This document shows positions 38,102 to 46,355 of a stretch of DNA of 56,807 nucleotides, piece after piece. The DNA is from Planctomycetaceae bacterium (lineage in GTDB: Bacteria; Planctomycetota; Planctomycetia; Planctomycetales; Planctomycetaceae), in assembly GCA_020850695.1 (NCBI GenBank), contig JADZEF010000239.1, positions 1-56,807 of the forward strand, given 5' to 3'. Numbering within the stretch: position 1 is the stretch's first letter; each line of letters opens with the position of its first letter. The notes under the pieces were generated by a model. The model had not been told where the DNA came from and searched no databases. It saw nothing but the letters and a program-made list of their open reading frames with translations. The translations under genes were made by a program, and so were the position numbers.

Positions 38102-39046
38102 ATGGCCAAAGCTCGTGCCATCGTCAAGCGCCTGAAGGCGGTCAAGAACGTCCGGAAGATCACCCGGACGATGGAATTGATCGCCACGGCGCGGTTCAAG
38201 AAGGCCATGGACCGGGCGACCGAAGCGGCCGCGTACACGAAGAAGATCTCGGAGATCGTGGCCGATCTGTCGAAGGCCAACCTCAAGTTCAGCCACCCGC
38301 TGCTCGAGACTCACGCCACCGAGAAGAACGCCATTCTTCTGGTGCTGACGTCGAACCGCGGACTGTGCGGGGGGTACAACTCGGGCGTGCTGCGTCTCAC
38401 CACGCGGCGGCTGACCGAGTTGAAGACCGGTGCGGTGCCCGCCGAGGGGGTCGAAGCCAAGGTCGAACCGAAGGCGTGCCAGCTGGAAGTCTCGGGAAAG
38501 CGCGGCATCGCGTTCCTCAAGTTCCAGCGGGTGCCGATGGAGAAGACCTATCTCCACTTCGAGGACAAGCCGGCCTTCGACCAGGTGAACGAACTGGCCG
38601 ACCGCTACATCGCCGACTACATCGACGGAAAGCTCGACCGGCTGGAGATCGCCTATACGAAGTTTGAATCGGCCTCGCGACAGTTTGCGGTGGTCGAGAC
38701 GCTGCTTCCGATGGGTGATCTTTCGACGACCGGCCGGGGAACTCCCGCCAAGACGGCGGCGACCACGGAAGAGACTTCCAAGCAGTCGGTCGATTACGAA
38801 TTCCTGCCGTCGGCCGAAGAGATTCTTCAGGACATTGTGCCGGCCGCCTTCAAGGCCCGGCTCTTCAAGTGCTTTCTCGACGCGGCGGTGAGCGAGCAGA
38901 TCTTCCGGATGGTCGCCATGAAGGGGGCTACGGAAAATGCCTCGGACATGATCAAGGACCTGTCGAAGCAATACAACCGGGCCCGCCAGACGCAGATTAC
39001 GAGCGAACTTTCGGAAATCATCGGCGGAGCCGCGGCGCTGGAATAG
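38102..39046 (+). CDS. atpG: ATP synthase F1 subunit gamma
   Basis: Central rotor shaft, 314 residues, slightly longer than E. coli gamma (287). N-terminal coiled-coil helix KARAIVKRLKAVKNVRKITRTMELIATARFKKA and the conserved LVLTSNRGLCGGYN follow family order; the C-terminal helix ends NASDMIKDLSKQYNRARQTQITSELSEIIGGAAAL. An extra segment (DLSTTGRGTPAKTAATTEET, about residues 206-225) precedes the last helix and accounts for most of the length. The stop codon is 3 bp from the left heptad repeat at 39050. Confidence 0.94.
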   Translation: MAKARAIVKRLKAVKNVRKITRTMELIATARFKKAMDRATEAAAYTKKISEIVADLSKANLKFSHPLLETHATEKNAILLVLTSNRGLCGGYNSGVLRLTTRRLTELKTGAVPAEGVEAKVEPKACQLEVSGKRGIAFLKFQRVPMEKTYLHFEDKPAFDQVNELADRYIADYIDGKLDRLEIAYTKFESASRQFAVVETLLPMGDLSTTGRGTPAKTAATTEETSKQSVDYEFLPSAEEILQDIVPAAFKARLFKCFLDAAVSEQIFRMVAMKGATENASDMIKDLSKQYNRARQTQITSELSEIIGGAAALE

Positions 39047-39049
39047 GCG

Positions 39050-39084
39050 AGTGGGTAGTTGGCAGTTGGTAGTGGGTAGCCAGA
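39050..39084 (+). repeat. Heptad array, left arm of an inverted repeat
   Basis: Five 7-bp units: AGTGGGT, AGTTGGC, AGTTGGT, AGTGGGT and AGCCAGA. It is matched in inverse by 39523-39557 at 31 of 35 positions. It begins 3 bp after the atpG stop. Confidence 0.85.
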
Positions 39085-39145
39085 CAAAGCAGAAGAAGCA
39101 GTAGCAAAGGCGGAGGAGAGGACATTAGGAAACGAGGTGCTTGCG

Positions 39146-39502
39146 ATGCGAGTCGAAAGCCACCGCGATCTGATTGCCTGGCAGAAAGCGATTCGACTGG
39201 TTGTCGTCAGCTACCGAGTGACTCACTCGTTTCCTGCGGAAGAGAGATTCGGGCTCACCCAACAATTACGACGTGCGGCCGTGTCGGTAGCAGCGAATAT
39301 TGCTGAAGGCAAAGGGCGTGGGACGCCAAGTGAATTCAATCGTTTTCTGAATATCGCAAACGGTTCGTTGACGGAATTAGACACGCATTTTGTGATAGCC
39401 CGCGAACTGGGCTATCTGGATCAATCCACATTAGAAGCAGTAGTGTCGCAGATTGAAGAAGTGGGGCGGATCGTGACGGGGCTGAGAAAGTCGCTCGGCT
39501 GA
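39146..39502 (+). CDS. Four-helix-bundle protein (23S rRNA IVP / Avd-like)
   Basis: Four-helix-bundle protein of 118 residues in the S23/23S rRNA intervening-sequence family (PF05635 type), which also includes Avd proteins of diversity-generating retroelements. Signature pieces: RDLIAWQKAIRLVVVSY, FPAEERFGLTQQLRRAAVSVAANIAEGKGRG, EFNRFLNIANGSLTELDTHF and ARELGYLD. The protein forms a basic pentameric barrel in Avd; its function elsewhere is unknown. The gene is not part of ATP synthase; it is framed by inverted heptad arrays (39050-39084 and 39523-39557) and interrupts atpG-atpD. Its GC content is lower than that of the flanking atp genes. ATG 39146 is chosen; GTG 39137 is 3 codons upstream. 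Confidence 0.92.
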   Translation: MRVESHRDLIAWQKAIRLVVVSYRVTHSFPAEERFGLTQQLRRAAVSVAANIAEGKGRGTPSEFNRFLNIANGSLTELDTHFVIARELGYLDQSTLEAVVSQIEEVGRIVTGLRKSLG

Positions 39503-41017
<1,515 letters not shown>

Positions 41018-41079
41018 CGGCACGCGATGTGATCCGACAAGAAGGAAAGTTGGGAATCCTTCGCGGGTGAATCGCACAA

Positions 41080-41487
41080 ATGGCAAAGGTCAAAGTCTTC
41101 CGGACCATGAAGGCCTTGCCTGACGGACTTCCGGAGACAGGACCGGGCGGGCGGCTGCTGGGGATTCGTGGAACAATCGACGTTCCTGCGTCGGGGCCGA
41201 GCGATTCAGTCACTCCGGGAACTGGCGGGTTGTCCGTCGCGCCGGACTCACCCGTCCATCTGCCACGCCATAGACGTCCATCGGAACTGGGAGGGACGAG
41301 TCGAGACCCTTTGTGGATGTTGGAAGTCGATCAGTTGCCGGCACGGCTGGCCTATCGCCCCGATCCGGCAAATCCGTATCATGGATTCATCGAGCCCGCT
41401 GTCCCGATGACGTTGCAAGAATTCGACGAGTCCCTGTCGGCAACGCGGTCTCTCTGGGTTTTGGCGAGTCCATCCGATGTCCCATGA
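41080..41487 (+). CDS. Tse2-like ADP-ribosyltransferase toxin (tentative)
   Basis: Protein of 135 residues inserted between atpD and atpC. Its order of features resembles the Tse2-type ADP-ribosyltransferase toxin fold: an N-terminal strand with arginine (KVKVFRTMKALPDG), the GTGGLSVAPDS loop-strand, and the C-terminal FIEPAVPMTLQEFDESLSATRSLWVLA, where Tse2 has a similar 'PA.PM...' segment. No signal peptide or membrane helix. If right, it is a cytotoxic NAD-using enzyme held in check by the next gene, which overlaps it by 11 bases. It is unrelated to ATP synthase. The assignment is by eye and needs a profile search. Confidence 0.5.
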   Translation: MAKVKVFRTMKALPDGLPETGPGGRLLGIRGTIDVPASGPSDSVTPGTGGLSVAPDSPVHLPRHRRPSELGGTSRDPLWMLEVDQLPARLAYRPDPANPYHGFIEPAVPMTLQEFDESLSATRSLWVLASPSDVP

Positions 41488-41743
41488 AAAGCCGATTCGC
41501 GGTCGGATCGAGTTAGCCCTCGGGTCGGACAATTCGTTTTCTTCGCTCCGCTCGCTCGCAAAAGAGCTGTTGGATGAGGGACGGCGTCAGGAAGACGTGC
41601 TGCGACAATTCGAGGAGTATCGAACGATCCTTCAGGACGCCCATGACGAGGCCGGTGAGGAAATCGTCCTGGATGTCATGGATCTGATTTCGGGGTGGTG
41701 CAGTCCAGAAGCCCGGCTGGCCAAAGAGACTTCGAACACGTAG
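41477..41743 (+). CDS. Small helical protein, probable partner or antitoxin of the Tse2-like protein
   Basis: All-helical acidic protein of 88 residues, with SSLRSLAKELLDEGRRQEDVLRQFEEYRTILQD followed by EEIVLDVMDLISGWCSPEARL. No known domain was recognised, though the pattern (short helix pair, 'VMD...GWC.P' end) recalls small proteins often found beside unrelated toxins. The ATG lies 11 bases before the upstream stop, so the two are translated together, as is usual in toxin-antitoxin pairs. The role as immunity protein is inferred from context only. Confidence 0.5.
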   Translation: MSHEKPIRGRIELALGSDNSFSSLRSLAKELLDEGRRQEDVLRQFEEYRTILQDAHDEAGEEIVLDVMDLISGWCSPEARLAKETSNT

Positions 41744-41806
41744 CGTCTCAGGGACATATCGGGCATTTCGCGGAAAACGAAGACTTCGAGATTTCACTGA
41801 TTCGCC

Positions 41807-42205
41807 ATGGCACAAGACCTCCGCCTCGTACTCGTCACTCCGGAAAAGACGCTGCTGGACGAACCGGTCCAGGCGCTGCGGTTTCCGTTGTTCGACGGCC
41901 AGATCGGAATTCTCCCCGGCCGCGCCCCGCTCGTGGGACGGCTCGGAACGGGCGAGCTGCGGGTGACGGAAGCGGGCGGCAATGAGCGGTCGTACTACAT
42001 CGACGGAGGCTTCGCCCAGGTGAAGGGACCGATCGTCACGCTGCTCACCAACCGGGCGGTCCCGGCCGAGTCGCTGACGAAGGCCGAAGGGGAAGCCCTG
42101 AAGCAGAAGGCGATGGCTTCGCGACCGAAGACGGACACCGAGTTCGCCGCCAAGGAACGCGATCTTGAACGCGGACGCAAGATCATCGCGATTGCTGCGA
42201 AGTGA
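41807..42205 (+). CDS. atpC: ATP synthase F1 subunit epsilon
   Basis: Epsilon subunit, 132 residues. The N-terminal beta-sandwich is LRLVLVTPEKTLLDEPVQALRFPLFDGQIGILPGRAPLVGRLGTGELRV, the family pattern with G-Q-I-G-I-L-P-G-R-A-P. The C-terminal helices (AESLTKAEGEALKQKAM and AKERDLERGRKIIAIA) form the regulatory hairpin. It is the last gene of the operon, separated from atpD by the inserted gene pair, and is followed by a terminator. Confidence 0.93.
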   Translation: MAQDLRLVLVTPEKTLLDEPVQALRFPLFDGQIGILPGRAPLVGRLGTGELRVTEAGGNERSYYIDGGFAQVKGPIVTLLTNRAVPAESLTKAEGEALKQKAMASRPKTDTEFAAKERDLERGRKIIAIAAK

Positions 42206-42245
42206 TGTCGGCAGGTTTATCGACCAGACAACAAGGTAGAATCGA

Positions 42246-42277
42246 AGCCTCGGGGCGACATCGTCCGGGGCTTTTTT
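42246..42277 (+). terminator. Terminator of the ATP synthase operon
   Basis: AGCCTCGG pairs with CCGGGGCT (one G-T pair), with further pairing GGCGA/TCGTC inside, then TTTTTT (42272-42277). It lies 40 bp after the atpC stop. Confidence 0.85.
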
Positions 42278-42328
42278 CGTTCCACGAATTCAAACGCAAC
42301 TCATGACCCGCAGGTCAATGCCTCTGAT

Positions 42329-42431
42329 TCTGGATTCCGATTCGCGTTCATTCGCGTCATTCGCGGGCAAATGCTTTTCGGACCTGCCCGCGAATGACGC
42401 GAATCCGCGCGGATGAAGATTCAATCCAGAA
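42329..42431. repeat. Inverted repeat family G
   Basis: Inner arms ATTCGCGTCATTCGCGGGCA (42350-42369) and its perfect inverse at 42385-42404; outer arms are TCTGGATT and AATCCAGA. The total is about 100 bp. It is the first of two repeat elements in the spacer between atpC and the isomerase-like gene. Confidence 0.75.
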
Positions 42432-42437
42432 GAGCTT

Positions 42438-42568
42438 GAACCACGGAATACACGAAATACACGGAAAAGAGGCCGGAAAGAACTGAAACCGAAGGCTGCG
42501 GCTCGATCTGCGGTCAGGCCGCTTCTTCTGCCTCTCCTCTGGATTTCTTTCCGTGTATTCCGTGGTTC
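42438..42568. repeat. Inverted repeat family H
   Basis: GAACCACGGAATACACG at the left (42438 onward, with an extra ACACGAAAT unit) is matched by the inverse TTTCCGTGTATTCCGTGGTTC at 42548-42568. It follows element G after only a few bases. Confidence 0.75.
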
Positions 42569-42691
42569 CACTCTTCTCTCTCATCGTTTCCATTGCTGAC
42601 TGCCGAGAGACACGCTCCGCTTGGTTTTCGAGGGGCCTCTCGCGAGAATTGCAGCAGGCAATTCTCTCCCGGTTCTTGCGGACGATGATCG

Positions 42692-43657
42692 ATGAACGCA
42701 GAGATCTCCCGGCGCGATGTCCTCCGCAGTGCCAGCCTGGCGATGGCAGCGGGGACGGCCGCCGCCATCGCACCTGCCATGCTTTCAGCGGTTGAGCCGG
42801 TCTCCCGCCGCACCGCCGCTGAGCCGTTCGGCTACATGTTCAACACCAGCACCATCAGAGGTCAGACGATCGCTCTGCCTCAAGAGGTCGAGATCGTGGC
42901 GAAGGCGGGCTATCACGCCATCGAGCCCTGGACCCGCGAGATCGACGCCTTCGTGCAAGAGGGCGGGTCGCTCAAGGACCTGGGAAAGAAGATCGCTGAC
43001 CTGGGGCTCACCGTCGAAAGCGCGATCGGCTTCGCCGAGTGGATCGTCGACGACGACGCGAAGCGCGCCCAGGGACTGGAGACCGCCCGCCGCGACATGG
43101 ACCGCCTCGTGCAGTTGGGCGGCAAGCGGATCGCGGCCCCTCCTGTTGGAGCCACCAACCAGACCGACCTGAATCTCTCGGCGGCGGCCGAACGGTATCA
43201 CGCCCTGCTCGAGATCGGCCGCAACATCGGCATCGTCCCGCAAGTGGAAGTCTGGGGATTTTCAAAGTCGCTGTCGAAGCTGGGCGAGACGCTGTTCGTC
43301 GCCGCGGAATGCCGGCACGCGGACGCGTGCATCCTGCCCGATATCTACCACCTTTACAAAGGCGGCTCCGACTTCGAAGGGGTGAAGCTCCTCTCCAGCG
43401 CGGCGGTGCATGTCTTTCACGTCAACGATTATCCCGCCGATCCGCCACGGGCGATGATCGCCGATGCCAACCGCGTCTATCCGGGGGACGGCATCGCCCC
43501 GCTCAAGCCGGTGCTGCGGACGCTCCGCGACAGCGGGTTCCGCGGCTACCTCTCGCTCGAACTCTTCAACCGCGACTACTGGAAGCAGGACCCCTTCGAA
43601 GTGGCGCGGACGGGGCTTGAGAAGATGAGAACGACGGTGCAGCAAGCCCTTTCTTGA
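42692..43657 (+). CDS. Xylose-isomerase-like TIM-barrel protein, Tat-exported
   Basis: Sugar phosphate isomerase/epimerase-like protein (AP endonuclease 2 / xylose isomerase TIM-barrel family), 321 residues. A twin-arginine leader (R7-R8, DVLRSASLAMAAG) starts it. Metal ligands expected in order: Glu in PQVEVWG, Asp/His in LPDIYHLYKGG, His in VHVFHVNDYP and Glu in LSLELFNRDYW. Such proteins isomerise or dehydrate sugars and are strongly expanded in planctomycetes; the substrate is unknown. It stands alone between repeat elements. Confidence 0.85.
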   Translation: MNAEISRRDVLRSASLAMAAGTAAAIAPAMLSAVEPVSRRTAAEPFGYMFNTSTIRGQTIALPQEVEIVAKAGYHAIEPWTREIDAFVQEGGSLKDLGKKIADLGLTVESAIGFAEWIVDDDAKRAQGLETARRDMDRLVQLGGKRIAAPPVGATNQTDLNLSAAAERYHALLEIGRNIGIVPQVEVWGFSKSLSKLGETLFVAAECRHADACILPDIYHLYKGGSDFEGVKLLSSAAVHVFHVNDYPADPPRAMIADANRVYPGDGIAPLKPVLRTLRDSGFRGYLSLELFNRDYWKQDPFEVARTGLEKMRTTVQQALS

Positions 43658-43678
43658 CGGCTGCCACGCCAGGGTCAG

Positions 43679-43780
43679 GGGCCACGGAAACGACGGATCG
43701 GACGGAGTGACACGGACGGACAATGCTCACAGAGGCGCTGTGTTCGGATGCCGAACTCCGTCGAGTCCTTCGTTTCCGGC
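43679..43780. repeat. Inverted repeat family I, copy 2
   Basis: Left end GGCCACGGAAACGACGGAT is identical to copy 1 at 5087; the right end (about 43754-43780) is a degenerate inverse, with TTCGTTTCCGGCC. It lies 22 bp after the isomerase-like gene. Confidence 0.65.
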
Positions 43781-43867
43781 CTGCCTTGGGCTCGAATCCC
43801 GCGGATCAATCGGCCCGCGCCTAAAATACTCTGAGACGATTCCCAGACCGTCGTGACGTGGCTTCGA

Positions 43868-44914
43868 ATGACAGACTCTCTGACGCAAGACATTTCCGCT
43901 TCCTCTCGCAAATCATGGGCGACGGGTCCCGCCAATTACGGGGACGCACGAGCCGAAGAACTCGCTGCCCGGAATGAGGCCGCGCTGTTCGACGTAACGG
44001 GGCGCACGCATCTCACGCTGACCGGCCGCGATCGCGCCCGTTTCCTGCATGGTTTCTGCACGAACGATGTGAAGCGGCTGACGGCCGGCGAAGGGTGCGA
44101 GGCCTTCGTCACCAATCTCAAGGGGCGGATCCTCGAGCACATTCTGATTGCGGTCGCCGCCGAGGCGATCGAGGTGAGCGGGACTGCCGGTTTCGAGGAG
44201 CCGCTCTACGCTCATCTCGACCGCTACCTGATCACCGACGACGTGCAGATCGCTCGACGCTCCGACGAGTTGGCCGAACTCTTCGTGAGCGGCCCCAAGG
44301 CCGCCTCGCTCGTGAACGCCGTCGCCGACGGATCGGGCTCGATTCCACCTTATGCCCATCACAACGTTTCCATCGCCGGAGTGCCGTGCGCGGTGCAGCG
44401 GCTCGATCTGCTGGGAACGATGGGATACCTCGTGACGGTTCCGCGCGGCGACATGGAGTCGATGCAAAGAGCGCTCACGCAAGCAGGAGCTCGGCCTGCC
44501 GGGGCGGATGTGTTCGACGCGCTGCGGATTGAGTCGGGCCTGCCTTTGTATGGCGTCGATCTGTCGGAAGACAACCTCGCGCAGGAAGCGATGCGCACCG
44601 AACAGTGCATTTCGTTCAAGAAGGGTTGCTATCTGGGCCAGGAGCCCATCGCCCGGCTCGATGCACTGGGGCATGTCAACCGGCAGCTCACGGCAATGCG
44701 GTTCGCGACCGACGCACTTCCCGCAGCAGGAACGGCATTGCTCACTGCGGATGGGAAGGACGCGGGGAAAATTTCCTCCGCCGCACGCGTCCCTTCGACA
44801 GGCCAGATCATCGCGATGGGCATGGTGCGGTCGGCCTTTGCGAAGCCCGGAAGCGAACTTTTCATCGAGGTCGCCGGGAATCGAGTCCGAGGCGAAGTGG
44901 CGACGCCGCGGTAG
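43868..44914 (+). CDS. ygfZ: YgfZ/GcvT-like folate-binding protein
   Basis: Folate-binding protein of the YgfZ family, 348 residues from ATG 43868 (GTG 43853 is also possible). The diagnostic K-x-C-Y-x-G-Q-E motif is present as FKKGCYLGQEPIARL. The GcvT-like N-terminal domain reads ALFDVTGRTHLTLTGRDRARFLHGFCTNDV. YgfZ helps repair or assemble Fe-S clusters using tetrahydrofolate. The codon before the stop is CGG and the stop TAG (44912-44914) is itself the last three bases of the GTAG tag of the REPIN that follows. Confidence 0.9.
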   Translation: MTDSLTQDISASSRKSWATGPANYGDARAEELAARNEAALFDVTGRTHLTLTGRDRARFLHGFCTNDVKRLTAGEGCEAFVTNLKGRILEHILIAVAAEAIEVSGTAGFEEPLYAHLDRYLITDDVQIARRSDELAELFVSGPKAASLVNAVADGSGSIPPYAHHNVSIAGVPCAVQRLDLLGTMGYLVTVPRGDMESMQRALTQAGARPAGADVFDALRIESGLPLYGVDLSEDNLAQEAMRTEQCISFKKGCYLGQEPIARLDALGHVNRQLTAMRFATDALPAAGTALLTADGKDAGKISSAARVPSTGQIIAMGMVRSAFAKPGSELFIEVAGNRVRGEVATPR

Positions 44915-45026
44915 TCCGGCCTTCCAAGGCCGGATGAAGCGATCAGCGCCGAATGAATCGGCCTCGCCGCTTCCGGCGTCTTTCTGGCTTACGGCGTTGG
45001 AAGGAGTCATTGGCAGGCCGGGCTAC
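44911..45026. repeat. REPIN family J between two stop codons
   Basis: Left end: GTAG (44911-44914) followed by the palindrome TCCGGCCTTCCAAGGCCGGA (44915-44934). Right end: CTAC (45023-45026), preceded by a GGCAGGCCGGG arm that is less complete. Both flanking convergent genes stop with a TAG that belongs to the respective GTAG tag, so the element fills the spacer exactly. No T-run is present. Confidence 0.8.
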
Positions 45027-45973
45027 TCGATTCGCAGCAGCACTTTGAGAGCTTCGGGGGAGCGTGCGATTTCGAAGGCTTCGGTCCATTCGTCGAGCGA
45101 GTAAGACCGACTGATCAGCGGACGCACCTGGACGGTCCCGGCACGCAGCGCTTTCAGCGCCGGGGCGAACGGCCCGCACCGCGAGCCGACCAGCGTCACC
45201 TCATCGATGACGAAGGGGGCCATCAGCAGTGGCGGGCGATCGGCAACGGTCGTCTTCAGTATGATGGTCCCGCGGGGCCTCACGAGAGAGAGAGCCCGCT
45301 CAACGCCGCTCGGGGATCCTGTGCAATCGACGACGACATCCGCCCGCACGTCGCCCGGCACTTCGTCGAGTCGCAGAGTGTCGAGGCCGAGCGAGCGCAG
45401 CCGAGCGAGCTTGAAGTCGTGTTTCCCGACGACCTGCGTGCGGCATCCGGAAAGCCGCATCACCTGCGCACACAATGCACCAAGGCGGCCATCTCCCAGC
45501 ACGATGACCGAGAGCGTCGAATCGAGCGCGATCTGAGCGGGAATCTGGAATGCGGCGGCGACTGGCTCGGTGAAGACCGCGATCTCGTCCGGAACGTCGT
45601 CAGGTACGGGATGCAGGTTGGTCTCCGGCAGGCAGACGATGTCGGCGAACGCGCCGTGGCGGTTCAGGATTCCGAGCACGGAACGGTGCGGGCAGTGGTT
45701 GCCGAGTCCGCGGCGGCACGTCTCGCACGCTCCACAAGGGCAGTTGATCTCTCCGACGACGCGTTGCCCCTGGTAGCGGCCTTCCAGCGCGATGCCGACG
45801 AACTCGTGCCCGAGGATTCCCTCGAAGTTCATATAGCCGCGAATCAGCTGCAGGTCGGTTTCGCAGATCCCGGCCATGAGCACGCGGATGCGAACCTCTC
45901 CGGGACCGGGGACCGGTTCGGGTGCGTCTGTCTCCAGATTGAGCCGGCCGTTGCGAAGAGTGAGGGCGCGCAT
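45023..45973 (-). CDS. Zinc-dependent alcohol dehydrogenase (MDR family)
   Basis: Zn-type medium-chain dehydrogenase of 316 residues, a little short. Catalytic zinc ligands are Cys in AGICETDLQ and His/Glu in ILGHEFVG; structural zinc cysteines are in NCPCGACETCRRGLGNHC. The Rossmann part is SVIVLGDGRLGALCAQVMRLSG followed by QVVGKHDFK. It should oxidise an alcohol or sugar alcohol with NAD(P)+; members like this are common in sugar metabolism. The last codon GAG is followed by the TAG stop that lies in the REPIN tag. Confidence 0.85.
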   Translation of the reverse strand: MRALTLRNGRLNLETDAPEPVPGPGEVRIRVLMAGICETDLQLIRGYMNFEGILGHEFVGIALEGRYQGQRVVGEINCPCGACETCRRGLGNHCPHRSVLGILNRHGAFADIVCLPETNLHPVPDDVPDEIAVFTEPVAAAFQIPAQIALDSTLSVIVLGDGRLGALCAQVMRLSGCRTQVVGKHDFKLARLRSLGLDTLRLDEVPGDVRADVVVDCTGSPSGVERALSLVRPRGTIILKTTVADRPPLLMAPFVIDEVTLVGSRCGPFAPALKALRAGTVQVRPLISRSYSLDEWTEAFEIARSPEALKVLLRIE

Positions 45974-46355
45974 GACATCACCAACATGAAGGCGGCCGGA
46001 ATTCGGGAACTTTGGTACGAATCCGGATGTCCCAACCGCGGGTTTTATTCTGTAGGGTTCTGTTTCGCGACTGCTCGACGATCCGTCAGATTTTTCTGTG
46101 ACTTATTCTGGACGGTTTGCGTCTTTCCGGCGTTGTCGTTGGAGAAGTCCGTCCACTTCGTCCTGTTGGAAGGAGCTTCGCCGACGTTCAGGAGAGGCGC
46201 CAGATTCGAGGGAATTCCAGTACCCGAGGCCTTGTCGCGCTCAAGTGTTGTCGGAATATTCCCACCTTCCTGATGCCGGCCGATTCCTTCCCACCTTGCC
46301 GTCCAGACCTCGACAACCCCCACCATAAACCCCTTTCGATTGAGGAGTTACATCT
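45974..46355. other. Intergenic region before the kinase gene
   Basis: About 380 bases, lower in GC than the genes, between the divergent dehydrogenase and kinase genes. AT-rich stretches at 46040-46110 may hold promoters, but no good box pair was found. GAGGAG at 46341-46346 serves the kinase gene. Confidence 0.4.
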
